DNA of 64,000 nt from Chitinophagales bacterium (lineage in GTDB: Bacteria > Bacteroidota > Bacteroidia > Chitinophagales > Chitinophagaceae): positions 1-64,000 of the forward strand of contig JAURJU010000048.1 of the NCBI GenBank assembly GCA_030832085.1, written 5' to 3'. Shown here piece by piece: positions 19,027-29,988 of this stretch. The number at the start of each line of letters is the position of its first letter. Positions within the stretch are counted from its first letter, which is position 1. The notes below the pieces were generated by a model. The model had not been told where the DNA came from, made no database searches, and was given only the letters and a program-made list of their open reading frames with translations. Both the position numbers and the translations under genes were made by a program.

Positions 19027-19623
19027 ATGGCGTATACAAAAATTGATCATTATGACGATAAAATAACATCAGCGCTGATGGAGCACTACAAGCAATCCAT
19101 TGGCTTGCTTGGGGAAGATCCGGAACGGGAAGGTCTTCTGAAAACTCCTGAACGGGTGGCCAAGTCCATGCAAGTGCTTACCCAAGGGTATCAGATTGAT
19201 GCTAAGATGATCTTGAATTCCGCAAAATTCCACGAGGAAGTGAGCGAGATGATCATCGTAAAGGACATAGAGCTTTACAGCCTGTGTGAACACCATATGC
19301 TGCCGTTTTTTGGGAAAGCCCATATTGCCTATATCCCCAATGGTTGGATCACTGGTCTGAGCAAGTTGGCAAGGGTGGTAGATACCTATAGCAGAAGGTT
19401 GCAAGTGCAGGAAAGGCTCACCACACAAATCCTTGATGTTATAAAAGAAACGTTGAATCCCCTGGGAGTGGCAGTTGTCATAGAAGCTTCTCACTTGTGC
19501 ATGATGATGCGCGGAGTTCAAAAACAAAATTCCGTGACCACCACTTCAGCATTTTGTGGAGAATTTGAAAAAAATGAAACCAGAAGTGAATTCATCCGAT
19601 TGATAGGTTCTAAATTGCATTGA
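19027..19623 (+). CDS. folE: GTP cyclohydrolase I
   Basis: [59 protein letters not shown]. Confidence 0.97.
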   Translation: MAYTKIDHYDDKITSALMEHYKQSIGLLGEDPEREGLLKTPERVAKSMQVLTQGYQIDAKMILNSAKFHEEVSEMIIVKDIELYSLCEHHMLPFFGKAHIAYIPNGWITGLSKLARVVDTYSRRLQVQERLTTQILDVIKETLNPLGVAVVIEASHLCMMMRGVQKQNSVTTTSAFCGEFEKNETRSEFIRLIGSKLH

Positions 19624-19649
19624 CACAACAGCATATTGATGGTTGTATC

Positions 19650-19683
19650 AACGCCAGGGAATGCCCTGGCGTTCTTTTTTTCA
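19650..19683 (+). terminator. Rho-independent terminator after folE
   Basis: AACGCCAGGG-AATG-CCCTGGCGTT followed by a T-rich tract. Confidence 0.85.
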
Positions 19684-19719
19684 TTGGTTTTTTTTACCTT
19701 TACCAACTCAACAACATCT

Positions 19720-20610
19720 ATGATACACGCTTATGTTTTTCCAGGGCAGGGTTCGCAGTTTCCAGGGATGGGGAAAGACCATTATGAGGGCAATGCTTTT
19801 GCAAGAAGGTTTTTTGAACAGGCAAATGAAATTTTAGGCTTCAGGCTTTCTGATATCATGTTCAATGGCACAGAGGAGGATCTGAGACAGACGAAAGTGA
19901 CACAGCCAGCAATTTTTCTGCATGCTGTAATTGCTTATAAAATGATTGATGCTGCAACACCACACATGGTGGCTGGTCATTCCCTGGGAGAGTTTACCGC
20001 ATTGGTGATCAATGGTACTTTGCCTTTTGAGGAGGCGTTGAAGTTGGTCAGCATCAGGGCCATGGCCATGCAAAAGGCCTGTGAGTTGAACCCTTCTGCC
20101 ATGGCGGCAGTTTTGGCACTTTCAGATGATGTTGCAGAAAAAATTTGTGCTGAAATCACATCAGAAACAGGGGAGATTGTCGTTCCCGCCAACTACAATT
20201 GTCCTGGTCAGTTGGTCATCAGTGGATCCAATGCCGGAATAGATATTGCCTGTGAGCGTATGAAAGCTGCTGGTGCAAAAAGGGCCATAAAGTTACCTGT
20301 CGGGGGTGCTTTTCATTCCCCATTGATGGCACCTGCAAGGGAAGAGCTGGCAGAGGCCATTCTTTCAACATCCTTTCATCGCCCTATATGCCCGGTTTAC
20401 CAGAATGTTGTGGCAAAAGCGGTAACAGAACCTGAGCAAATAAAACAAAACCTGATTGATCAGTTGACGGGTCCTGTGCGCTGGACACAAACCATCGAAG
20501 CAATGGTTGCAGATGGAGCAACAGGTTTTACAGAAGTAGGCCCGGGTAAAGTATTGCAGGGATTGATTTCCAAAATCAACAAGACTATTCCAGTGGAATC
20601 ATTCAATTGA
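19720..20610 (+). CDS. fabD: Malonyl-CoA--ACP transacylase
   Basis: AYVFPGQGSQFPGMGKDHYE, VAGHSLGEFTALV, VGGAFHSPLM. ATG 19720 preferred over ORF start 19636, which overlaps the terminator. Confidence 0.96.
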   Translation: MIHAYVFPGQGSQFPGMGKDHYEGNAFARRFFEQANEILGFRLSDIMFNGTEEDLRQTKVTQPAIFLHAVIAYKMIDAATPHMVAGHSLGEFTALVINGTLPFEEALKLVSIRAMAMQKACELNPSAMAAVLALSDDVAEKICAEITSETGEIVVPANYNCPGQLVISGSNAGIDIACERMKAAGAKRAIKLPVGGAFHSPLMAPAREELAEAILSTSFHRPICPVYQNVVAKAVTEPEQIKQNLIDQLTGPVRWTQTIEAMVADGATGFTEVGPGKVLQGLISKINKTIPVESFN

Positions 20611-20624
20611 TCATGACAACATGA

Positions 20625-20933
20625 TCAGGCCTGTGCGGCAGGTCCACCGAATTGGAATGGCACCTGCACTTCTTCGTAATCCTTGATCTTTCCGTGTACA
20701 TCCTCAAATTTATCCAGGTTGTCTGCCAAGGCAGTCATCAACCTTTTAGCGTGTTGGGGTGTAAGGACAATCCTTGATTTTACTTTGCTCTTTGGTGTCC
20801 CGGGCATCACACTTACAAAATCCACTACAAACTCTGCATGGCTATGGGTGATGATGGCCAGGTTAGCATACTGACCCTCTGCAATTTCTTCTGATATTTC
20901 AATATTGAGTTGGTTCTGTTGTTGTTCGCTCAT
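20625..20933 (-). CDS. DUF3467 domain-containing protein
   Basis: EGQYANLAIITHSHAEFVVDFVSVMPGTPKSKVKSRIVLTPQHAKRLM. Confidence 0.88.
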   Translation of the reverse strand: MSEQQQNQLNIEISEEIAEGQYANLAIITHSHAEFVVDFVSVMPGTPKSKVKSRIVLTPQHAKRLMTALADNLDKFEDVHGKIKDYEEVQVPFQFGGPAAQA

Positions 20934-20981
20934 TTGATGTGTTTAATCTTACAAATATAAGGCTTCATCTTGTTGTATGCC

Positions 20982-22886
20982 TCAGGCGCCCCATTGCCAA
21001 ATGGCCTGAACCCGCCAGTCGTTTTTATTCTTTTCGATGGACCATTTGCCACATACCTGCATGAATTTGCCCATTTTATATTGCAAAACTACATAGGCCT
21101 TTGTTCCGGTTCCATGGTGTGGCAGGACAACATGGTAAGAGGGCAAATCTCTTTCGTAAGCATAAATCCTGGTTGCATATCCATCGGTTTCAAAAAAGGA
21201 GCAACGGATGCTAGCAGAAACCGGTTGCAAAGGTGGTTTGAAGATCAATTCAGCAAAGGCGAGCTGTCCATTTTCCATCTTTCCATCAGATTTGCTGATG
21301 CGGATCATTTCGTTGCGAAGCCTGAGTACAACGCCATTGAGGGGTGTCATCGATGCATGCATCCTTATCTTAAAGGTCCTGTTCTGGAATTGTATCCTGG
21401 TATAGAATTCTGTTTTTTTGTTTGGACGCCAGGCATATTGAAATGAATATATGCTTCCTGTTCTTTTTCCAGGGGTGCTGAATGTTGGCCAATCCTGTTG
21501 GAACCTGTCGCAGTAGATTTCAAACCTGTGCATGGGCGAGGGCATATAGTTGAGGTTGAAAAAAAATCCTTTTTCATTGCCAGCTTCCTGGCTTTCCGAG
21601 AAAACATTTGATGCCAGCGAGCGGTACCGAATACCCATATTCCTGTATAACATACAAACATCCAACTTGGGGTCTATGCTTTTAACCAGGCCAATGACCA
21701 TTGCCCTTTGAAAATGTTTGTCTATCGCCAGTTCTGCAAACATGAAGCCCATTCTTGTAGAAACTGCATGATCGATGCTTGCGTTTTGCCAGTTTGAGCC
21801 GCTGATGGAAAACCTGTTATAGGGCAGGTCCCTCTTTTTGATGGGCAAGTCAAACCCGGTATGCACAAAATTCAGGCTGCTCTTCCCCAACCTGTTGTTG
21901 AACCTGATGTTTCCCCCTGCAGTGAATTGGCCCAATGATTTTCTATCTTCCAGTTCACTGTTGGTTCTGTGCAATCCTGAAAACAAAAATGCGCTGACCC
22001 ATCTTGTTCCTTTCGCAGTATCGCTCATGGTATTTGCATCCAAATTTTTCTTGCTGATGAATGCCGCAACTTCAAACGCATTTTTTTGAAGTTGAATTGC
22101 CACTCCTCTGCAGAACCGATTTTCATCTGTTCCGGTATGTGCCCTGAAAAGCGCCCCCTGTCGGTAAACGCTCATCATGTTGCTGCTCCTTCCCAAAGCA
22201 AATCCCTGCCAATGGACCAGTCCTTGTCCCATGCTCACGGTATAATCACCCAGTACCAAATTTTTAAGCATGCCCCGCTTGCTGATGCTGGTAAAGAAGC
22301 TGTAATGGTCTGCCAGTTTTTTTTCTCCTGCATCTTTCTCTATCGTGATCCCCCACAGCAGCAGGTCCCTGAAATTAAACCGGTAACTTGCCAGTTGCTT
22401 GTATTGGTGATCCAATGTATCTGTGTCAGTCGGCACTCCGTTTATTTGCCCACCGGTTCTGAACAAGGCCCTGTGTTCTCCTTCTTTGATCCGTTGTCTG
22501 AGCTCTGGTGCCAGCGGCTGTTCCGAAGCAAGTGTCAACACCGGTAGTATTTTTCGAATGGTGTTTGGGTCCCAATCAGGAACAGCCTGCAGTTCCATCA
22601 GGCTGATAAAGTCACCAAAGGATTTTCTGTACAAAATGAATTGTTGAATTTGCAATGGTGTCAACAGAAGCAGTTCGCCAAGTTCACTTGCGCTGATGCT
22701 GTTGATGTTGTATTTTTTGAAATAGCCGATACCCCTTGTTTCATTGATGTTGCTTGCGTTGCTTTCATCGCTGGAGATAGAACCCTCTGCGATGAACTCC
22801 ATCTCTTCCTCCTCTTGACAAACTGCATTGTGGCCAATCATCACCAACAGGAATATCATCAGTACAGCCTCATTTACCCGATGCAT
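20982..22886 (-). CDS. Helix-hairpin-helix domain outer-membrane protein (predicted beta-barrel C-terminus)
   Basis: Signal peptide; N-terminal HhH-like INSISASELGELLLLTPLQIQQFILYRKSFGDFISLMELQAVPDWD; long alternating-strand C-terminal region. Confidence 0.75.
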   Translation of the reverse strand: MHRVNEAVLMIFLLVMIGHNAVCQEEEEMEFIAEGSISSDESNASNINETRGIGYFKKYNINSISASELGELLLLTPLQIQQFILYRKSFGDFISLMELQAVPDWDPNTIRKILPVLTLASEQPLAPELRQRIKEGEHRALFRTGGQINGVPTDTDTLDHQYKQLASYRFNFRDLLLWGITIEKDAGEKKLADHYSFFTSISKRGMLKNLVLGDYTVSMGQGLVHWQGFALGRSSNMMSVYRQGALFRAHTGTDENRFCRGVAIQLQKNAFEVAAFISKKNLDANTMSDTAKGTRWVSAFLFSGLHRTNSELEDRKSLGQFTAGGNIRFNNRLGKSSLNFVHTGFDLPIKKRDLPYNRFSISGSNWQNASIDHAVSTRMGFMFAELAIDKHFQRAMVIGLVKSIDPKLDVCMLYRNMGIRYRSLASNVFSESQEAGNEKGFFFNLNYMPSPMHRFEIYCDRFQQDWPTFSTPGKRTGSIYSFQYAWRPNKKTEFYTRIQFQNRTFKIRMHASMTPLNGVVLRLRNEMIRISKSDGKMENGQLAFAELIFKPPLQPVSASIRCSFFETDGYATRIYAYERDLPSYHVVLPHHGTGTKAYVVLQYKMGKFMQVCGKWSIEKNKNDWRVQAIWQWGA

Positions 22887-23679
22887 GGTTCATGGTTAAG
22901 CCTATTGAAAACCCCAGTTGTGGGTGATTGCCTATGTCTAATCCCCAAACATTATCACCCATTTGTTTTGTTATGCCGACCACCATGATGTTGTTGGCTG
23001 TGTTGATTCCTGTTCTTATTCCAATGGTTTGATCCAGTTGCCACTCCAATAGCCCTCCGATTTCAGTCGCCTCACCGGTTCGCTTCCTGATTTCAGCCCC
23101 CAGGTAAATTTTACTGCTTGCGGCAGTGCCTATGCCTGTGATGATTTCGCGGTATGTTGTTCTTCTGTTCTCCTTGGCTCCGCCCACTGGAAGCCATTCT
23201 TCCAGCTGAAAACCAAGTGCAGTTGCTGGGGTGATGCAGTAGAGCATTCCGGCACCCGCCTGAATGCCCCATTGGACGGGTTGTGTCGCCCATTTGAATC
23301 CGGTCAGTTTCATGCAAATCCCTATGCCCAATGGTTGATCAAGCCGGATGCCCATGCTGGTGCCTGTGGAAAAGGACGAAAAAATCCCGCCCCCGCTGAA
23401 ATGACCTCCAAAGCCCAGGCTTCCATAGCGTTTGGGAAGCAGCAATGCCATCCCCAAATTGGACATGTCCTTGAGCATGAACCGGTTTTCAGCCTGTATT
23501 CCCAATTGTTGGATGGTTTGAAATGCCCCAGCAGCGGCCAGCGCAAAAGCAGGCCCTGCATGTTGTTTGCTTTTTGTATAGGCCCTTAAACTGAGTGGCA
23601 GCAGGGTATTTGCTGTTGGAACTGCCTGTGCCATGGTTAAAAAAGGTGACATCACCCACAATAAAATCATCTTCTGCAT
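22870..23679 (-). CDS. Secreted protein, predicted outer-membrane beta-barrel
   Basis: Signal peptide [19 protein letters not shown]; Gly/aromatic-rich repeated strand pattern; overlaps the HhH gene by 17 nt. Confidence 0.55.
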   Translation of the reverse strand: MQKMILLWVMSPFLTMAQAVPTANTLLPLSLRAYTKSKQHAGPAFALAAAGAFQTIQQLGIQAENRFMLKDMSNLGMALLLPKRYGSLGFGGHFSGGGIFSSFSTGTSMGIRLDQPLGIGICMKLTGFKWATQPVQWGIQAGAGMLYCITPATALGFQLEEWLPVGGAKENRRTTYREIITGIGTAASSKIYLGAEIRKRTGEATEIGGLLEWQLDQTIGIRTGINTANNIMVVGITKQMGDNVWGLDIGNHPQLGFSIGLTMNHASGK

Positions 23680-23753
23680 CCAGTAAAGATGATATTCCGC
23701 AACTGACAGTCAATGGGAAAAACATCATATTTGGGTGTCATTTTTCCCGACTG

Positions 23754-23761
23754 TACCTTTG
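23754..23761 (+). promoter_or_regulatory. TAnnTTTG -7 box (TACCTTTG), 4 nt before folD ATG; TTG at 23731..23733 as possible -33
   Basis: TTG-N20-TACCTTTG-tgcc-ATG. Confidence 0.7.
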
Positions 23762-23765
23762 TGCC

Positions 23766-24641
23766 ATGAAATTGTTGGATGGTAAGTTAGTTGCTCAAGC
23801 GGTCAAGGACAGGCTGAAGACGCATACGGAAGAACGGATGCTTCTGGGAAAAAAACTGCCCCATCTTGCAGCGGTTCTTATTGGCAACAATGGCGCCAGC
23901 GAAACCTATGTTGCGTCCAAGGTCAAGTCCTGTTCAGAAATCGGCTTCAAGTCAACACTGATCAGGCTCGACGCCGATGTTACTGAGCAGAACCTTCTTT
24001 TTAAACTCAACGCGCTTAACGAAGATTTTGATGTAGATGGGATACTGGTGCAATTGCCATTGCCCAAAGGAATATCAGAGCAAAAAATCATTGAAACCAT
24101 TTTACCCTCCAAGGATGTTGATGGATTTCATCCGGAAAGCGTTGGAAGAATGGTTCAGGGTCTTCCTACATTCTATCCTGCGACCCCCTACGGGATCCTG
24201 CTATTGATGGAGCATTATGGTATTGAAACCAAGGGAAAACATGCTGTTGTCATTGGAAGAAGCAATATTGTCGGCCGTCCCATCAGCATCATGCTGAACA
24301 AGAATGAATATCCAGGCAATTGTACAGTAACTGTCTGTCATTCGCATACCCCCAACCTCAAGGAAATCTGTCTTCAGGGGGATATCATCATTGCTGCGTT
24401 GGGACACCCTGAATTTCTCAAGGAAGACATGGTGAAACCAGGTGCAGTAGTGGTGGACGTTGGCATCACCAGGGTTGCAGACGAAACCAAAAAATCTGGC
24501 TTTACCATCAAGGGCGATGTTGATTTCGAAAAAGTAGCGCCCAAGTGCAGTTATATCACACCCGTTCCTGGTGGCGTTGGTCCGATGACCATTGCAGCCT
24601 TGATGATGAATACCTTCAAGGCCTGCGCCGCAAAAGACTGA
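23766..24641 (+). CDS. folD: Bifunctional methylenetetrahydrofolate dehydrogenase/cyclohydrolase
   Basis: [58 protein letters not shown]. Start 23766 fits [15 protein letters not shown]. Confidence 0.97.
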   Translation: MKLLDGKLVAQAVKDRLKTHTEERMLLGKKLPHLAAVLIGNNGASETYVASKVKSCSEIGFKSTLIRLDADVTEQNLLFKLNALNEDFDVDGILVQLPLPKGISEQKIIETILPSKDVDGFHPESVGRMVQGLPTFYPATPYGILLLMEHYGIETKGKHAVVIGRSNIVGRPISIMLNKNEYPGNCTVTVCHSHTPNLKEICLQGDIIIAALGHPEFLKEDMVKPGAVVVDVGITRVADETKKSGFTIKGDVDFEKVAPKCSYITPVPGGVGPMTIAALMMNTFKACAAKD

Positions 24642-24644
24642 TCC

Positions 24645-25259
24645 ATGCAAGCACAGAAAACCGGTTCACTGCCGTTGATGGAACATTTTTACACCCTTCA
24701 GGGAGAAGGCAGGTATACTGGCCATGCTTCTTATTTCATACGTTTGGGCGGCTGTGATGTCGGATGTGTTTGGTGTGATGTAAAAGAAAGTTGGGATGCC
24801 TTCAGACATCCGATGGTGAATGTGCAGCACATTGTTGGGTTGGTCCTGGAATCAGGTGCTACCATAGCTGTTGTTACTGGGGGAGAGCCCATGATGCACA
24901 ATTTGGATGAACTGACCAGCATGCTCAAACAGGCAGGTATCCGAACCCATGTCGAAACCTCAGGAGCACATCCAATTTCCGGATCATGGGACTGGGTCTG
25001 CCTTTCGCCCAAAAAATTCAAGGCGCCATTGGATGAAATGGTTGCAGCCGCAAATGAATTGAAAACGGTAGTCTACAACAAATCCGATTTCGCATGGGCG
25101 GAACAATATGCATCAAAGGTTTCAAGGGATTGCCTGCTTTATTTGCAGCCGGAGTGGAGCAAGGCTGCTGAAATGAATCCGCTCATCATCGATTATATTA
25201 AGCTTCATCCCAAATGGATCCTCTCCTTGCAAACACACAAGTTCTTGGATATTCCATAA
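24645..25259 (+). CDS. queE: 7-carboxy-7-deazaguanine synthase (radical SAM)
   Basis: EHFYTLQGEGRYTGHASYFIRLGGCDVGCVWCDVKESWD, VTGGEPMMHNL, HVETSGAHP. Confidence 0.93.
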   Translation: MQAQKTGSLPLMEHFYTLQGEGRYTGHASYFIRLGGCDVGCVWCDVKESWDAFRHPMVNVQHIVGLVLESGATIAVVTGGEPMMHNLDELTSMLKQAGIRTHVETSGAHPISGSWDWVCLSPKKFKAPLDEMVAAANELKTVVYNKSDFAWAEQYASKVSRDCLLYLQPEWSKAAEMNPLIIDYIKLHPKWILSLQTHKFLDIP

Positions 25260-25363
25260 ATGTTATTTTTTTCGTCAGGGTGAATGATCACTGATCCACT
25301 CTTGTTTTTACACATTAACAAATTTTACCGAAGGGCATTTTGTTAAATCAGTTAATTTCATGG

Positions 25364-27271
25364 ATGCGATTCTTGCTGACAATATGTGTGCTTTCGTTTT
25401 TTCATGATGTTGCTGCACAGCAGTACGATGCCTCAAAAATTTCAAAAAAGAGCAGGGCCCTGTATGAGAAAGCCTTGCAGCAAGCCGATCAGGAGCGTTT
25501 TCAGGATGCCTTGAGCCTGATCAATATTGCCCTTGAAAATGATCCCGGCTACCTCGATGCAGCGCTCTCCAAAGCCGGCATCATGGGCGAACTCAAAAGG
25601 TACGCCGAAGCTGTAATTGCATACAGAAGAGCCTTTTCATTGGACGCTGTGTATTGCCAGGAATACCTACTTCCCTACAGCATCAACCTTGCTGGCACGG
25701 GTCAATTCGAAGCGGCACTTGCTGCTGCAGACCAATTTTTACAATTGCCAAAACTCAATGAAAATTCCATCAAGGCAGGTGAATTCCGTAAAAAAAATTA
25801 TGCATTTGCTGTTGCACAAATGAAACAGCAGAGCAAGCCATCCAGTGCGGGTTTCAAGAACGCCGGCGATGCCATCAATTCAGCATTTCCTGAGTATTTT
25901 CCATCCTTGACCATTGATGAAAAAACCCTTGTCTTCACCCGAAGGGTCAATGGCAGCAATGAAGATTTTTATGAAGCAAATGCGGAAGGCAGTACCTGGA
26001 GGGATGCCACTCCACTCAAAGGAACTGTAAATACTCCTTTCAATGAGGGCGCACAGCACATTTCACAGGACGGAAAATGGCTGGTTTACGCAGGGTGCAA
26101 CTTTCCTGATGGATATGGCAGTTGTGACATTTATATTTCAGTCCTCACAGCTGCAGGGTGGAGCAAACGGCAGAACCTGGGTGAGCCCATCAATTCGGAA
26201 TCCTGGGAGTCGACACCCTGTTTGTCACCAGACAAACAGGCGCTTTATTTTTCTTCCAACAGGCCCGGAGGCTATGGTGGGTCGGACATCTATGTGTCAA
26301 GATTGCTTCCCAGCGGACGATGGTCTGTTCCTCAAAATCTTGGGCCACATATCAATACCATCGGGGATGAAAGTGCACCCTTTATGCATGCAGATAATGA
26401 AACGCTCTATTTCACTTCATCGGGCTTGCAAGGATATGGGGGAAAGGATATCTTTTTCTCAAAGAAATTGCCAGATGGTTTTGACAAGGCAGTCAACCTT
26501 GGATACCCCATCAATACCATCGACAACGAAGGTGGGCTGATTGTTGCTGCCAATGGAATCAAAGCGTTTTTTTCAAGCGACCGCAGCGACAGCAGGGGAG
26601 GACAAGACATCTATACGTTTGAGTTGAGGGAAGATCTTCGGCCGCTTACCACAACCTGGGTCCAGGGAAAAGTTTATGACAGCACTACCGGTAAGGGCTT
26701 GAAGGCCATTGTTGAATTGGTTGATGTAAAGAGCCGAAGGCTTATCACTGAGGTGGAATCTGATCTGGAAGGAAATTATCTTGCAACACTTCCACTTGGG
26801 AGGGATTATGCGTTCAGTGTAAACAAGAAAGGGTATCTTTTTTATTCCAACCGTTTCATGCTCAAGGAAGTGGTTTCAGAAAATCATTATGAAGTGAATA
26901 TTCCAATGCAGCCTTTTGCAAAGGGCGCAAACATTGTGCTCAGGAATATCCTTTTTGAAACAGGGAAATATATTCTGCTTCCTGAGTCCATCGCCGAATT
27001 GGAAAAGATCGTTACCATCCTTCGGGAAAATCCTTCAATGCGTGTTCAAATTGGTGGGCATACAGACAACATTGGGAAGGATGCAGATAACCTTGCACTT
27101 TCCGCACTTCGCGCTAAGGCAGTTGTAGACCATTTAATATCCAAAGGGATTCTCGCATCAAGGTTGACCTCCAAGGGATTTGGTGCAACAATGCCAGTTG
27201 CGGACAACGCTACCGAACAGGAAAGGGCCTTGAACCGAAGAACTGAAATGACCGTGGTATCAGACAACTGA
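25364..27271 (+). CDS. OmpA-family protein with TPR and WD40-like (PD40) repeats
   Basis: N-terminal TPR-like, ALYFSSNRPGGYGGSDIYVSRL, TLYFTSSGLQGYGGKDIFFSKK, C-terminal QIGGHTDNIGKDADNLALSALRAKAVVDHLISKGI (OmpA). Confidence 0.9.
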   Translation: MRFLLTICVLSFFHDVAAQQYDASKISKKSRALYEKALQQADQERFQDALSLINIALENDPGYLDAALSKAGIMGELKRYAEAVIAYRRAFSLDAVYCQEYLLPYSINLAGTGQFEAALAAADQFLQLPKLNENSIKAGEFRKKNYAFAVAQMKQQSKPSSAGFKNAGDAINSAFPEYFPSLTIDEKTLVFTRRVNGSNEDFYEANAEGSTWRDATPLKGTVNTPFNEGAQHISQDGKWLVYAGCNFPDGYGSCDIYISVLTAAGWSKRQNLGEPINSESWESTPCLSPDKQALYFSSNRPGGYGGSDIYVSRLLPSGRWSVPQNLGPHINTIGDESAPFMHADNETLYFTSSGLQGYGGKDIFFSKKLPDGFDKAVNLGYPINTIDNEGGLIVAANGIKAFFSSDRSDSRGGQDIYTFELREDLRPLTTTWVQGKVYDSTTGKGLKAIVELVDVKSRRLITEVESDLEGNYLATLPLGRDYAFSVNKKGYLFYSNRFMLKEVVSENHYEVNIPMQPFAKGANIVLRNILFETGKYILLPESIAELEKIVTILRENPSMRVQIGGHTDNIGKDADNLALSALRAKAVVDHLISKGILASRLTSKGFGATMPVADNATEQERALNRRTEMTVVSDN

Positions 27272-27360
27272 TTTTTCTCCCATTTTAAAAAGGTTTAAAA
27301 CTCCAGCAATCCGTGTAAACCACCATGGAGGCCTGTTGCCCTGCAATAATTTTGCTTCCT

Positions 27361-28470
27361 ATGAACGAAGCGCAATTGTTGCACCATCTCGCACTTACTA
27401 TGGTTCCACAGATCGGGGATGTCCAGATTGGAATATTGCTCCAGCATTTTGAAGAGCCTGCTGCAGTATTTCGGGCTGGCAGAAAAGCATTGGAATCCAT
27501 CCCCGGTATTGGATCTGTTAGGGCTTCTGCCATCAGGAATTTCAGTTCTCGCCAAAGGGTTGAAAAGGAACTTGCATTTGTGCAGGACAACAAGATTGAA
27601 GTGTTGGTAAAGGGCCAAGAGGGTTATCCCCCCAAACTAGAGCACTGTTCGGATGCGCCACATGTATTGTTTTACAAGGGAACTGTTCCGCTGAAAAAAC
27701 AACGCATCATTAGCATTGTAGGAACAAGGTCGCCAACACCTTACGGCAAAGACCGTGTAGCGGAATTGATCTCGGCCTTGGCACTTTATGATCCCTTGGT
27801 TGTAAGCGGACTGGCCTATGGCATTGATACCCTTGCACACAAGGAAGCGATGAAGCATGATCTTGCTACAATAGGTGTACTGGGCCATGGACTTGACAAG
27901 ATCTATCCCCATGCCAACAGAGGACTTGCGGCGGATATGGTGCAGCATGGAGGACTTCTCACTGAGTTCATGCAGGGAACAAAACCAGAGAAACAAAACT
28001 TCCCCCGCCGAAACAGGATTGTTGCAGGTATGGCTGATGCGGTTATCGTTGTAGAAAGTGGAACAAAGGGAGGCAGCCTTATTACTGCTGATATTGCCAA
28101 CAGCTATAACAGGGATGTACTGGCGTATCCTGGTCGGGCAACAGACTTCAGCAGCATGGGATGCAACCGCCTGATTGGATCCAACAAGGCCAACCTCATG
28201 ACTTGTGGCCAAGACCTGATTGAGTTCATGAATTGGCAAGGTTGCAGCCCCAAAACACCATCCCTGCAAAAGGATTTGCTATCTGAACTCAATGAAGAGG
28301 AAAGGCAGATCATTTTGCTGATTGCTGAACATGAACCCTGCGCCATTGACCTGTTGACGGGCATTTCTTCTCTCAAGCCCAGCACCATTTCCAGCCTGCT
28401 GTTGTTGTTGGAAATGAAAGGCCTGGTGACCGTATTGCCCGGAAAATTGTACAGTGTTGCCCCCCTTTAG
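27361..28470 (+). CDS. dprA: DNA-processing protein DprA
   Basis: SIVGTRSPTPYGKDR, VVSGLAYGIDTLAHKEA, FPRRNRIVAGMADAVIVVESGTKGGSLITADIA. Confidence 0.95.
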   Translation: MNEAQLLHHLALTMVPQIGDVQIGILLQHFEEPAAVFRAGRKALESIPGIGSVRASAIRNFSSRQRVEKELAFVQDNKIEVLVKGQEGYPPKLEHCSDAPHVLFYKGTVPLKKQRIISIVGTRSPTPYGKDRVAELISALALYDPLVVSGLAYGIDTLAHKEAMKHDLATIGVLGHGLDKIYPHANRGLAADMVQHGGLLTEFMQGTKPEKQNFPRRNRIVAGMADAVIVVESGTKGGSLITADIANSYNRDVLAYPGRATDFSSMGCNRLIGSNKANLMTCGQDLIEFMNWQGCSPKTPSLQKDLLSELNEEERQIILLIAEHEPCAIDLLTGISSLKPSTISSLLLLLEMKGLVTVLPGKLYSVAPL

Positions 28471-28500
28471 GCATTTTTTAAATTTTTCGTATCTTCGCAT

Positions 28501-29979
28501 ATGGCAACAAGAACACAACCATCCCCCAAATTCTTTGGCGAAGGGCTGACCTTCGATGACGTACTGCTCGTTCCTGCATATTCAGACGTATTGCCCAGAG
28601 AAGTCAACATTGCAACACACCTCACCAAAGACATTGTCCTGAACATCCCATTGCTGTCTGCAGCCATGGATACTGTAACAGAAGCAACACTTGCCATTGC
28701 ACTTGCCAGAGAGGGCGGCATTGGTATTTTGCACAAGAACATGGGCATAGAACAGCAGGCCGAACAGGTCAGGCGGGTAAAGAGAAGTGAGAGCGGCATG
28801 ATCATTGATCCTGTGGTTTTGCATGAGGATGCCACCATTGCAGATGCACTCCAATTGATGAAGGAAAACAAGATTGGGGGCATTCCGATAGTAAGTGCGT
28901 CTAACAAGCTTGTGGGTATATTGACCAACCGTGACCTGAGGTTTGAAACCAATAAAAAGAAAAAGGTCAGCGAGGTGATGACCAGGGAAAACCTGGTGAC
29001 TGCCCCTGAAGGGACAGACCTCAAGAAAGCAGAAAAAATCCTACAGAATTACAAGATAGAAAAGTTACCGGTGGTGGCCAGGAATGGTCAACTCAAGGGC
29101 CTGATTACGTACCGTGACATATTGCAATTGAAGAGCTACCCCAATGCTGTGAAAGATGAATTTGGAAGGTTGCGTGTAGGTGCTGCGTTGGGCATCACCA
29201 GGGACATGCTCGACAGGACAGCCGCTTTGCAGCAGATTGGAGTTGATGTGGTTTGTCTTGACAGTGCACATGGTCATACCAAAGGGGTGGTGGACGCCTT
29301 GAAACTCTTGAAAAAGAATTTCAGGAACCTTCGCATCATTGCAGGAAATGTAGCAACGGCTGCAGGTGCAAAAGCGTTGGCAACTGCTGGCGCGGATTGC
29401 GTGAAAGTGGGTATTGGTCCGGGTTCCATTTGTACCACCCGCATCGTTGCAGGTGCAGGTGTTCCACAGATCACGGCAATTCTTGAAGCGGCCTCGGCAC
29501 TCAAAAAAATGAATGTTCCCATCATTGCAGATGGTGGGATCCGTTATACGGGTGATTTCGTCAAAGCCCTTGCAGCCGGTGCATCCACAGTCATGATGGG
29601 CAGCGTGTTTGCAGGCGTTGAAGAAAGTCCTGGTGAAACCATTATCTATGAGGGAAGGAAGTTCAAGCAATACCGTGGAATGGGTTCAATTGGGGCCATG
29701 CAACAAGGAAGCAGTGACAGGTATTTCCAGGACGTTGAAGAGGGTATCAAAAAACTGGTCCCTGAAGGTATTGAGGGCAGGGTTCCCTTTAAAGGGAATT
29801 TGAGTGAAGTCATTACCCAGTATGTTGGAGGATTGAGGGCAGGCATGGGGTATTGTGGCGCTAAAAACATCCAAGAACTTCAGAAGGCCCAGTTCATCAG
29901 GATTACGCATGCAGGCATCCGGGAAAGCCATGCCCATGATGTTGCCATCACCAAAGAGGCGCCCAACTACAGCCGTTAA
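28501..29979 (+). CDS. guaB: IMP dehydrogenase
   Basis: [17 protein letters not shown], two CBS domains, [28 protein letters not shown]. Confidence 0.98.
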   Translation: MATRTQPSPKFFGEGLTFDDVLLVPAYSDVLPREVNIATHLTKDIVLNIPLLSAAMDTVTEATLAIALAREGGIGILHKNMGIEQQAEQVRRVKRSESGMIIDPVVLHEDATIADALQLMKENKIGGIPIVSASNKLVGILTNRDLRFETNKKKKVSEVMTRENLVTAPEGTDLKKAEKILQNYKIEKLPVVARNGQLKGLITYRDILQLKSYPNAVKDEFGRLRVGAALGITRDMLDRTAALQQIGVDVVCLDSAHGHTKGVVDALKLLKKNFRNLRIIAGNVATAAGAKALATAGADCVKVGIGPGSICTTRIVAGAGVPQITAILEAASALKKMNVPIIADGGIRYTGDFVKALAAGASTVMMGSVFAGVEESPGETIIYEGRKFKQYRGMGSIGAMQQGSSDRYFQDVEEGIKKLVPEGIEGRVPFKGNLSEVITQYVGGLRAGMGYCGAKNIQELQKAQFIRITHAGIRESHAHDVAITKEAPNYSR

Positions 29980-29988
29980 GCATTGGGA

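Noticed and set aside
18115-25259. Interpreting folE + PTPS/QueD + queE as a phage-like DNA-deazaguanine modification cluster
   Set aside because: Genes are dispersed among folD, fabD and others, with no DpdA/TGT-like insertion enzyme visible; housekeeping queuosine/pterin synthesis is simpler.
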